In this document: positions 52,701 to 64,000 of the stretch, in pieces | How the letters are laid out: every line of letters starts with the position of its first letter | Position numbering within the stretch: position 1 is the first letter of the stretch | Notes under the pieces: generated by a model | Databases searched by the model: none | Seen by the model: the letters and a program-made list of their open reading frames with translations, nothing else | Told to the model about the DNA's origin: nothing | Assembly: GCA_013076295.1 (NCBI GenBank) | Contig: RQOL01000808.1 | Location: forward strand, 62,001 to 126,000 | Reading direction: 5' to 3' | Origin: Sanderia malayensis | Taxonomy: Eukaryota > Cnidaria > Scyphozoa > Semaeostomeae > Pelagiidae | Length of the DNA: 64,000 nucleotides | Program-made: the position numbers and the translations under genes

Positions 52701-55700
52701 TATTACAGCTGAAACTAAATAAAATACACATGGATTTGTTTGTTTGCAATGATATTGACATTACTGCACACTAATTGGACATGAATCAACGTTATTACAG
52801 CTGAAACTAAGTAAAATACACATGCATTTGCTTCTTTTTAGTGATATTAACATTACTCGAAACTAATTGCACATGAATCCACGTTGTTACAGCTGAAACT
52901 AACTAAATTACGCATGCATTTGTTTGTTTGCATTGATATTGACATTACTGCACACTAATTGGACATGAATCAACGTTATTAAAGCTGAAACTAAGTAAAA
53001 CAAACATGCATTTGCTTCTTTCAGTGACTTTAACATTACTGCACACTATCTGCACATGAATCTACGTTACTACAGCTAAAAATAGATAAATTAAATATGT
53101 ATTTGTTTGTTTGCAGTGATATTAACATTACTGCCCACTAATTGCAGATGAATCCACGTTATTAGTGATGAAACTAAGTAAAATACCCAGGCATTTGTTT
53201 GTTTTCATTGCTATTAACATTACTAAACACTAATTGCACATGATTCCACGTTATTAGAGCTGAAACTAACTTAAATGCACATGCATTTGTTTGTTTGCAG
53301 TGATATTAACATTACTGCACACTAATTGCACATGAATCCACGTTATTACAGCTCTAACTAAGTAAGAAAGACAGGCACTTGCGTGTTTTTAGTGATATTA
53401 ACACTACTGCACACTAATGGCACATGAGTCCACTTTATGACAGTTGAAAGTAAGTAAAATACACATGCATTTGCATGTTTTCAGTGATATTAACATTACT
53501 GCAGAGTAATGGCACATGAATCCACGTTGTTACAGATAAGAATAAGTAAAATACACATGCATTTCCGTGTTTTCAGTGATATTTGCACTACTGCATACTA
53601 ATTAGATATGAATCCACGTTATTACAGATAAAACTAAATAAAATACACATGCATTTGCTTGTTTTCAGTGCTACTAACATTACTGAAAAACTAGTTCCAC
53701 ATGAATCTACGTTTTTACAGTTGGAACTAAGTTATATACATCTGCAAGTACTTGTTTTCAGTGATATTAACATTACTGCCCACTAATTGCACATGAGTCC
53801 ACTTTATTACAGTTGAAAGTAAGTAAAATACACATGCATTTGCATGCTTTCAGTGATATTAACAGTACTGCACAGTAATGGCACATGAATCCACGTTATT
53901 ACAGTTGGAACTAAGTAAAATATACATCCATTTCCTTGTTTTCAGTGATATTAACATTACTGCACACCAATTGCACATGAATCCACGTTATTACAGTTGG
54001 AACTAAGTAAAATATACATCCATTTCCTTGTTTTCAGTGATATTAACATTACTGCACACCAATTGCACATGATTCCACGTTATTACAGCTGAGGCTAACT
54101 AAAATACACATGCATTTGTTTGTTTGCAGTGATATTAACATTACTGCACACTAATTGCACATGAATCCACGTTATTACAGCGGAAACTAAGTAAACTACA
54201 CATGCACTTGCGTGTTTTCAGTGATATTAACACTACTGCACACTAATGGCACAAGAGTCCACTTTATTACAGATAAAACTAAATAATATACACATGCATT
54301 TCCTTGTTTTCAGTGCTACTAACATTACTGAAAAACTAGTTCCACATGAATTTACGTTTTTACAGTTGGAACTAAGTTATATACATCTGCAAGTACTTGT
54401 TTTCAGTGATATTAACATTACTGCCCACTAATTGCAGATGAATCCACGTTATTAGTGATGAAACTAAGTAAAACACGCAGGCATTTGTTTGTTTTCTTTG
54501 CTATTAACATTACTAAACACTAATTGCACATGATTCCACGTTATTAGAGATGAAACTAAGTAAAATACGCATGCCTTTGTTTGTTTTCATTGCTATTACC
54601 ATTACTAAACACTATTGCACATGATTCCAGGTTATTAGAGCTCTAACTAAGTAGGAAAGACAGGCACTTGTGTGTTTTCAGTGATATTAACACTACTGCA
54701 CACTAATTGCATATGAATCCACGTTATTAAGCTGAAACTAAGTAAAAGACACATGCATTTGCTTGTTTTCAGTGATATTAACATTACAGCCCACTTATTG
54801 CACATGAATCCACGTTATTACAGCTGAAACTAAATAAAATACACATGGATTTGTTTGTTTGCAATGATATTGTCATTACTGCACACTAATTGGACATGAT
54901 CAACGTTATTACAGCTGAAACTAAGTAAAATACACATGCATTTGCTTCTTTTTTAGTGATATTAACATTACTCGAACTAATTGCACATGAATCCACGTTG
55001 TTACAGCTGAAACTAACTAAATTACGCATGCATTTGTTTGTTTGCATTGATATTGACATTACTGCACACTAATTGGACATGAATCAACGTTATTAAAGCT
55101 GAAACTAAGTAAAACAAACATGCATTTGCTTCTTTTCAGTGACTTTAACATTACTGCACACTATCTGCACATGAATCTACGTTACTACAGCTAAAAATAG
55201 ATAAATTAAATATGTATTTGTTTGTTTGCAGTGATATTAACATTACTGCCCACTAATTGCAGATGAATCCACGTTATTAGTGATGAAACTAAGTAAAATA
55301 CCCAGGCATTTGTTTGTTTTCATTGCTATTAACATTACTAAACACTAATTGCACATGATTCCACGTTATTAGAGCTGAAACTAACTTAAATGCTTATGCA
55401 TTTGTTTAATTCCAGTGATATTAACACTACTGCACACTAATGGCACATGAGTCCACTTTATGACAGTTGAAAGTAAGTAAAATACACATGCATTTGCATG
55501 TTTTCAGTGATATTAACATTACTTGCAGAGTAATGGCACATGAATCCACGTTGTTACAGATAAGAATAAGTAAAATACACATGCATTTCCGTGTTTTCAG
55601 TGATATTTGCACTACTGCATACTAATTAGATATGAATCCACGTTATTACAGATAAAACTAAATAAAATACACATGCATTTGCTTGTTTTCAGTGCTACTA

Positions 55701-57830
55701 ACATTACTGAAAAACTAGTTCCACATGAATCTACGTTTTTACAGTTGGAACTAAGTTATATACATCTGCAAGTACTTGTTTTCAGTGATATTAACATTAC
55801 TGCCCACTAATTGCACATGAGTCCACTTTATTACAGTTGAAAGTAAGTAAAATAACATGCATTTGCATGTTTTCAGTGATATTAACATTACTGCACAGTA
55901 ATGGCACATGAATCCACGTTATTACAGTTGGAACTAAGTAAAATATACATCATTTCCTTGTTTTCAGTGATATAACATTACTGCACACCAATGCACATGA
56001 ATCCACGTTATTACAGTTGGAACTAAGTAAAATATACATCCATTTCCTTGTTTTCAGTGATATTAACATTACTGCACACCAATTGCACATGATTCCACGT
56101 TATTACAGCTGAGGCTAACTAAATACACATGCATTTGTTTGTTTGCAGTGATATTAACATTACTGCACACTAATTGCACATGAATCCACGTTATTACAGC
56201 GGAAACTAAGTAAACTACACATGCACTTGCGTGTTTTCAGTGATATTAACACTACTGCACACTAATGGCACAAGAGTCCACTTTATTACAGATAAACTAA
56301 ATAATATACACATGCATTTCCTTGTTTTCAGTGCTACTAACATTACTGAAAAACTAGTTCCACATGAATTTACGTTTTTACAGTTGGAACTAAGTTATAT
56401 ACATCTGCAAGTACTTGTTTTCAGTGATATTAACATTACTGCCCACTAATTGCAGATGAATCCACGTTATTAGTGATGAAACTAAGTAAAACACGCAGGC
56501 ATTTGTTTGTTTTCTTTGCTATTACATTACTAAACACTAATTGCACATGATTCCACGTTATTAGAGATGAAACTAAGTAAAATACGCATGCCTTTGTTGT
56601 TTTCATTGCTATTACATTACTAAACACTAATTGCACATGATTCCAGGTTATTAGAGCTCTAACTCAGTAGGAAAGACAGGCACTTGTGTGTTTTCAGTGA
56701 TATTAACACTACTGCACACTAATTGCATATGAATCCACGTTATTACAGCTGAAACTAAGTAAAAGACACATGCATTTGCTTGTTTTCAGTGATATTAACA
56801 TTACAGCCCACTTATTGCACATGAATCCACGTTATTACAGCTGAAACTAAATAAAATACACATGGATTTGTTTGTTTGCAATGATATTGTCATTACTGCA
56901 CACTAATTGGACATGAATCAACGTTATTACAGCTGAAACTAAGTAAATACACATGCATTTGCTTCTTTTTAGTGATATTAACATTACTCGAAACTAATTG
57001 CACATGAATCCACGTTGTTACAGCTGAAACTAACTAAATTACGCATGCATTTGTTTGTTTGCATTGATATTGACATTACTGCACACTAATTGGACATGAA
57101 TCAACGTTATTAAAGCTGAACTAAGTAAACAAACATGCATTTGCTTCTTTTCAGTGACTTTAACATTACTGCACACTATCTGCACATGAATCTACGTTAC
57201 TACAGCTAAAAATAGATAAATTAAATATGTATTTGTTTGTTTGCAGTGATATTAACATTATGCCCACTAATTGCAGATGAATCACGTTATTAGTGATGAA
57301 ACTAAGTAAAATACCCAGGCATTTGTTTGTTTTCATTGCTATTAACATTACTAAACACTAATTGCACATGATTCCACGTTATTAGAGCTGAAACTAACTT
57401 AAATGCTTATGCATTTGTTTAATTCCAGTGATATTAACATTACTGCACACTAATTGCACATGAATCCACGTTATTACAGCTCTAACTAAGTAAGAAAGAC
57501 AGGCACTTGCGTGTTTTCAGTGATATTAACACTACTGCACACTAATGGCACATGAGTCCACTTTATGACAGTTGAAAGTAAGTAAAATACACATGCATTT
57601 GCATGTTTTCAGTGATATTAACATTACTGCAGAGTAATGGCACATGAATCCACGTTGTTACAGCAGAAACTAACTGAATTACACATGCATTTGTTATTTT
57701 GCAGTGACATTAACATTACTGCAAACTAATTGCACATGAATCCACGTTATTACAGCTGAAATTAAATATAATACACATGCACTTGCTTACTTGCGGTAAT
57801 ATTAACATTACTGAAAAACTAGATCCACAT
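49741..57830. repeat. Higher-order repeat, 3,659 bp, with shortened later copies
   Basis: A block at 49741-53399 is repeated from 53400 with a 3,659-bp offset (CAAGAGTCC at 50593/54252). The second copy is cut to about 2,023 bp, where a third begins near 55423 and continues to about 57830. The later two copies carry many single-base deletions. Confidence 0.75.
52186..52231. repeat. Unique fold-back junction, 17-bp perfect inverted repeat
   Basis: CATGTGGAACTAGTTTA (52186-52202) and its exact reverse complement (52215-52231) flank a 12-nt loop. The left arm is a piece of satellite in reverse orientation, the only reversed piece I found. The related locus near 57826-57850 shares the same CTAGATCCACATGAG variant but has no fold-back, so this is a derived rearrangement. 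Confidence 0.85.
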
Positions 57831-60800
57831 GAGTCTACGTTTTTACAGTTGGAACTAAGTTATATACATCTGCATGTACTTGTTTTCAGTGATATTAACA
57901 TTACTGCACACTAATTGCACATGAATCAACGTTATTACAGCTGAAACTAAGTAAAATACACATGCATTTGCATTTTTTTAGTGATATTAACATTACTCGA
58001 AACTAATTGCCCATGAATCCACGTTACTACAGCTGAAACTAAGTAAAATACACATGCATTTGCGTGTTTTCAGTGATATTAACATTACTCCACACTAATT
58101 GCAGATGAATCCACGTTGTTACAGCTGAAACGAAGTGAAATACACATGCATTTGCTTGTTTTCAGTGATATTAACATTACTCCACACTAATTGCACATGA
58201 GTCCACGTTACTACAGCAGAAAATAAGTAAAATACACATGCATTTGCGTGTTTTCAGTGATATTTGCACTACTGCATACTAATTGGATATGAATCCAGGT
58301 TATTACAGATAAAACTAAATAAAATACACATGCATTTGCTTGTTTTCAGTGCTACTAACAGTACTGGAAAACTAGTTCCACATGAATCTACGTCTTCACA
58401 GTTGGAACTAAGTTATATACATCTGCATGTACTTGTTTTCAGTGATATTAACATGACTGCCCACTAATTGAAGATGAATCCACGTTATTAGTGATGAAAC
58501 TAAGTAAAATACACATGCATTTGCTTGTTTTCAGTGATATTCACATTACTGCTCACTAATTGCAGATGAATCCACGTTACTACAGATAAGAATAAGTAAA
58601 ATACACATGCATTTCCGTGTTTTCAGTGATATTTGCACTACTGCATACTAATTAGATATGAATCCACGTTATTACAGATAAAACTAAATAAAATACACAT
58701 GCATTTGCTACTTTTTAGTGATATTAACATTACTGCCCACTAATTGCAGATGAATCCACGTTACTACAGATAAGAATAAGTAAAATACACATGCATTTCC
58801 GTGTTTTCAGTGATATTTGCACTACTGCATACTAATTGGATATGAATCCAGGTTATTACAGATAAAACTAAATAAAATACACATGCATTTGCTTGTTTTC
58901 AGTGCTACTAACAGTACTGGAAAACTAGTTCCACATGAATCTACGTCTTCACAGTTGGAACTAAGTTATATACATCTGCATGTACTTGTTTTCAGTGATA
59001 TTAACATTACTGCCCACTAATTGCACATGAATCCACGTTGTTACAGCTGAAACGAAGTAAAATACACATGCATTTGTTTGTTTTCGGTGACATTAACATT
59101 ACTGCACACTTATTGCACATGAATGCACGTTATTACAGCTGAAACTAAGTAAAGCACACATGCATTTGCTTCTTTTCAGTGATTTTAACATTACTGCATA
59201 CTATTTGCACATGAATCTACGTTAATACAGTTGAAACTAATTAAAATACACATGCATTTGCTTGTTTTCAGTGATAATAACATTATTGCACACTAATTGC
59301 ACATGAATCCACGTTATTAGAGCTGAAACTAACTAAAATAGACATGCATTTGTTTGTTTGCATTGATATTAACATTACTGCACACAAATTGCACATGAAT
59401 CCACGTTATTACAGCTCTAACTAAGTAAGAAAGACAGGCACTTGCGTGTTTTCAGTGATATTAACACTACTGCACACTAATGGCACATGAGTCCACTTTA
59501 TGACAGTTGAAAGTAAGTAAAATACACATGCATTTGCATGTTTTCAGTGATATTAACATTACTGCAGAGTAATGGCACATGAATCCACGTTGTTACAGCA
59601 GAAACTAACTGAATTACACATGCATTTGCTTGTTTTCAGTGATATTAACCTTACTGCACACTAATTGGACATGAATCAACGTTATTACAGCTGAAACTAA
59701 GTAAAACTTGTATGCATTTCCTTCTTTTCAGTAATTTTAACATTACTGCACACTATTTGCACATGAATCTACGTTATTACAGTTGGAACTAAGTAAAATA
59801 TACATGCATTTGCTTGTTTTCAGTGATATTAACATTACTGCACACTAAATGCACATGAATCCACGTTATTACAGCTTAAACTAAGTATGAAAGACAGGCA
59901 TTTGCGTGTTTTCAGTGATATTAACACTACCGCACACTAATTGCACATGAATCCACGTTATTACAGATGCCACTAACTAAAATACACATGCATGTGCTTG
60001 TTTTAATTAATATTAACAATGCTAAACCCTAATTGCACATGAATCCACGTTGTTACAGCTGAAACGAAGTAAAATACACATGCATTTGTTTGTTTTCGGT
60101 GACATTAACATTACTGCACACTTATTGCACATGAATGCACGTTATTACAGCTGAAACTAAGTAAAGCACACATGCATTTGCTTCTTTTCAGTGATTTTAA
60201 CATTACTGCACACTATTTGCACATGAATCTACGTTAATACAGTTGAAACTAACTAAAATACACATGCATTTGTTTGTTTGCAGTGATATTAACCTTACTG
60301 CACACTAATTGGACATGAATCAACGTTATTACAGCTGAAACTAAGTAAAATACACATGCATTGGTTTGTTTGCAGTGATATTAACATTACTGAACACTAA
60401 TTGCACATGAATCCACGTTATTACAGCTCTAACTAAGTAAGAAAGACAGGCACCTGCGTGTTTTCATTGCTATTAACACTACAGCACACTAATTGGACAT
60501 GAATCAACGTTATTACAGCTGAAACTAAGTAAAATACACATGCATTTCCTTGTTTTCAGTGATATTAACATTACTGCACACTAATTGGACATGAATCAAC
60601 GTTATTACAGCTGAAACTAAGTAAAACTTGCATGCATTTGCTTCTTTTCAGTGATTTTAACACTACTGCATACTTATTGCACATGAGTCCACTTTATTAC
60701 AGCTGAAACCAAGTAAAATACACATGCATTTGCTTGTTTCCATTGCTATTAACATTACTAAACACTAATTGCACATGATTCCACGTTATTAGAGCTGAAA

Positions 60801-63800
60801 CTAACTAAAATACCCATGCATTTGTTTGTTTGCAGTGATATTAACATTACTGCACACTAATTGCACATGAATCCACGTTATTACAGCTCTAACTAAGTAA
60901 GAAAGACAGGCACTTGCGTGTTTTCAGTGATATTAACACTACTGCAGACTTATTACACATGAGTCCACTTTATTACAATTGAAAGTAAGGAAAATACACA
61001 TGCATTTGCATGTTTTCATTGATATTAACATTACTGCACAGTAATGGCACATGAATCCACGTTGTTACACCTCAAACTAAGTAAAATACACATGCATTTG
61101 CTTGTTTTCAGTGATATTAACCTTACTGCACACTAATTGGACATGAATCAACGTTATTACAGCTGAAACTAAGTAAAACTTGTATGCATTTGCTTCTTTT
61201 CAGTAATTTTAAAAATTACTGCACACTATTTGCACATGAATCTACGTTATTACAGTTGGAACTAAGTAAAATATACATGCATTTGCTTGTTTTCAGTGAT
61301 ATTAACATTACTGCACACCAATTGCACATGAATCAACGTTATTACAGCTGAAACTAAGTAAAATACACATGCATTTGCTTCTTTTTAGTGATATTAACAT
61401 TACTCGAAACTAATTGCACATGAATACACGTTATTTCAGCTGAAACTAAGTAAAATACACATGCATTTGCTTGTTTCCATTGCTATTAACATTACTAAAC
61501 ACTAATTGCACATGATTCCACGTTATTAGAGCTGAAACTAACTAAAATACCCATGCATTTGTTTGTTTGCAGTGATTTTAACATTACTGCACACTTATTG
61601 CACATGAATCCACGTTATTACAGCTCTAACTAAGTAAGAAAGACAGGCACTTGCGTGTTTTCAGTGATATTAACACTACTGCACACTTATTGCACATGAG
61701 TCCACTTTATTACAGTTGAAAGTAAGTAAAATACATATGCATTTGCATGTTTTCAGTGATATTAACATTACTGCACAGTAATGGCACATGAATCCACGTT
61801 GTTACAGCAGAAACTAACTGAATTACAAATGCATTTGCTTGTTTTCAGTGATATTAACCTTACTGCACACTAATTGGACATGAATCAACGTTATTACAGC
61901 TGAAACTAAGTAAAACTTGTATGCATTTGCTTCTTTTCAGTAATTTTAACATTACTGCACACTATTTGCACATGAATCTACGTTATTACAGTTGGAACTA
62001 AGTAAATATACATGCATTTGCTTGTTTTCAGTGATATTAACATTACTGCACACTAATTGCACATGAATCCACGTTATTACAGCTTAAACTAAGTATGAAA
62101 GACAGGCATTTGCGTGTTTTCAGTGATATTAACACTACCGCACACTAATTGCACATGAATCCACGTTATTACAGATGCCACTAACTAAAATACACATGCA
62201 TGTGCTTGTTTTAATTAATATTAACAATGCTAAACCCTAATTGCACATGAATCCACGTTGTTACAGCTGAAACGAAGTAAAATACACATGCATTTGTTTG
62301 TTTTCGGTGACATTAACATTACTGCACACTTATTGCACATGAATGCACGTTATTACAGCTGAAACTAAGTAAAGCACACATGCATTTGCTTCTTTTCAGT
62401 GATTTTAACATTACTGCACACTATTTGCACATGAATCTACGTTAATACAGTTGAAACTAACTAAAATACACATGCATTTGTTTGTTTGCAGTGATATTAA
62501 CCTTACTGCACACTAATTGGACATGAATCAACGTTATTACAGCTGAAACTAAGTAAAATACACATGCATTGGTTTGTTTGCAGTGATATTAACATTACTG
62601 AACACTAATTGCACATGAATCCACGTTATTACAGCTCTAACTAAGTAAGAAAGACAGACACCTGCGTGTTTTCAGTGCTATTAACACTACGGCACACTAA
62701 TTGGACATGAATCAACGTTATTACAGCTGAAACTAAGTAAAATACACATGCATTTGCTTGTTTTCAGTGATATTAACATTACTGCACACTAATTGGACAT
62801 GAATCAACGTTATTACAGCTGAAACTAAGTAAACTTGCATGCATTTGCTTCTTTTCAGTGATTTTAACACTACTGCATACTTATTGCACATGAGTCCACT
62901 TTATTACAGCTGAAACCAAGTAAAATACACATGCATTTGCTTGTTTCCATTGCTATTACATTACTAAACACTAATTGCACATGATTCCACGTTATTAGAG
63001 CTGAAACTAACTAAAATACCCATGCATTTGTTTGTTTGCAGTGATATTAACATTACTGCACACTAATTGCACATGAATCCACGTTATTACAGCTCTAACT
63101 AAGTAAGAAAGACAGGCACTTGCGTGTTTTCAGTGATATTAACACTACTGCAGACTTATTACACATGATTCCACTTTATTACAGTTGAAAGTAAGGAAAA
63201 TACACATGCATTTGCATGTTTTCAGCGATATTAACATTACTGCACAGTAATGGCACATGAATCCACGTTGTTACACCTCAAACTAAGTAAAATACACATG
63301 CATTTGCTTGTTTTCAGTGATATTAACCTTACTGCACACTAATTGGACATGAATCAACGTTATTACAGCTGAAACTAAGTAAAACTTGTATGCATTTGCT
63401 TCTTTTCAGTAATTTTAACATTACTGCACACTATTTGCACATGAATCTACGTTATTACAGTTGGAACTAAGTAAAATATACATGCATTTGCTTGTTTTCA
63501 GTGATATTAACATTACTGCACACCAATTGCACATGAATCAACGTTATTACAGCTGAAACTAAGTAAAATACACATGCATTTGCTTCTTTTTAGTGATATT
63601 AACATTACTCGAAACTAATTGCACATGAATACACGTTATTTCAGCTGAAACTAAGTAAAATACACATGCATTTGCTTGTTTCCATTGCTATTAACATTAC
63701 TAAACACAAATTGCACATGATTCCACGTTATTAGAGCTGAAACTAACTAAAATACCCATGCATTTGTTTGTTTGCAGTGATATTAACATTACTGCACACT

Positions 63801-64000
63801 TATTGCACATGAGTCCACTTTATTACAGTTGAAAGTAAGTAAAATACACATGCATTTGCATGTTTTCAGTGATATTAACATTACTGCACAGTAATGGCAC
63901 ATGAATCCACGTTGTTACCCCTCAAACTAAGTAAAATAGACATGCATTTGCTTGTTTTCAGTGATATTAACCTTACTGCACACTAATTGGACATGAATTA

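Larger units (their letters stand above)
38620..64000. repeat. Right satellite array, ~92-bp monomer
   Basis: Continuation of the same tandem array in the same orientation and in phase across the insertion (about 275 monomers by length). It runs to the window edge. Variant blocks found at 27-30 kb recur at 40-43 kb with a constant offset, so the two sides are parts of one higher-order array. The 158-159 bp cassette of the first 20 kb is absent. No gene or RNA gene is seen; short ORFs are repeat by-products. Confidence 0.97.

Noticed and set aside
38618..64000. Similar repeated short ORFs of 60-72 codons in the right array
   Set aside because: Same reason: translations of three consecutive 92-bp monomers in different frames.
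1..64000. CRISPR array
   Set aside because: The whole 92-bp period is repeated and there are no unique spacers. No cas-type genes.
1..64000. Telomeric repeat or CENP-B box
   Set aside because: I saw no TTAGGG-type tandem repeats and no NTTCGNNNNANNCGGGN motif in the monomers.

Overview
This window looks like eukaryotic, probably invertebrate animal, satellite DNA. Almost all of it is a tandem array of a roughly 92-bp AT-rich monomer. The array is broken once, near the middle, by a 5.7-kb mobile element. There are no rRNA, tRNA or CRISPR signals and no host-type gene. A metazoan origin is inferred from the satellite organisation, the animal-type Tc1-like DD34E transposase, unspaced eukaryotic genes with AATAAA signals, and MITE-like repeats. 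A cnidarian or another marine invertebrate would fit, but I cannot prove it from sequence.

Layout. Positions 1-32891 are the left satellite array. Its first 20 kb also carries eight copies of a 158-159 bp non-satellite cassette that replaces about 40 bp of a monomer. The array is built from higher-order blocks (about 735, 1,505 and 3,160 bp). Positions 32892-38617 are the inserted element, flanked by a TA target-site duplication. Positions 38618-64000 are the right array, with further higher-order blocks (1,474 and 3,659 bp, with truncated copies) and one unique fold-back junction at 52186-52231.

The element is layered. Two 279-bp units, identical as read, each with 18-bp terminal inverted repeats (CAATAGGGGACAAAAGTC), lie in direct orientation at the two ends. 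Inside them a 5,168-bp core starts TCTGGTAT and ends ATACCAGA. Its two ends are imperfect inverted arms whose conserved blocks fall at exactly the same distances (70 and 115 bp) from each end. The left arm is amplified into three tandem subterminal repeats. The core carries two convergent, intronless, intact ORFs. One is a 427-aa HUH-endonuclease plus SF3-helicase Rep-like replication protein (+ strand). The other is a 359-aa Tc1/mariner DD34E transposase (- strand). Between and before them lie hairpins and short direct repeats of the kind used as replication origins.

How the parts may work together: the transposase is the natural candidate to act on the TA-flanked 18-bp TIRs. The Rep protein would be expected to nick and unwind DNA at a stem-loop or iteron origin. 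An element with both a cut-and-paste transposase and a rolling-circle-type Rep is the most unusual content here. The direct 279-bp flanks also fit a second history: a circular Rep-encoding molecule carrying one 279-bp unit recombined into an existing 279-bp MITE. The sequence alone does not decide between these.
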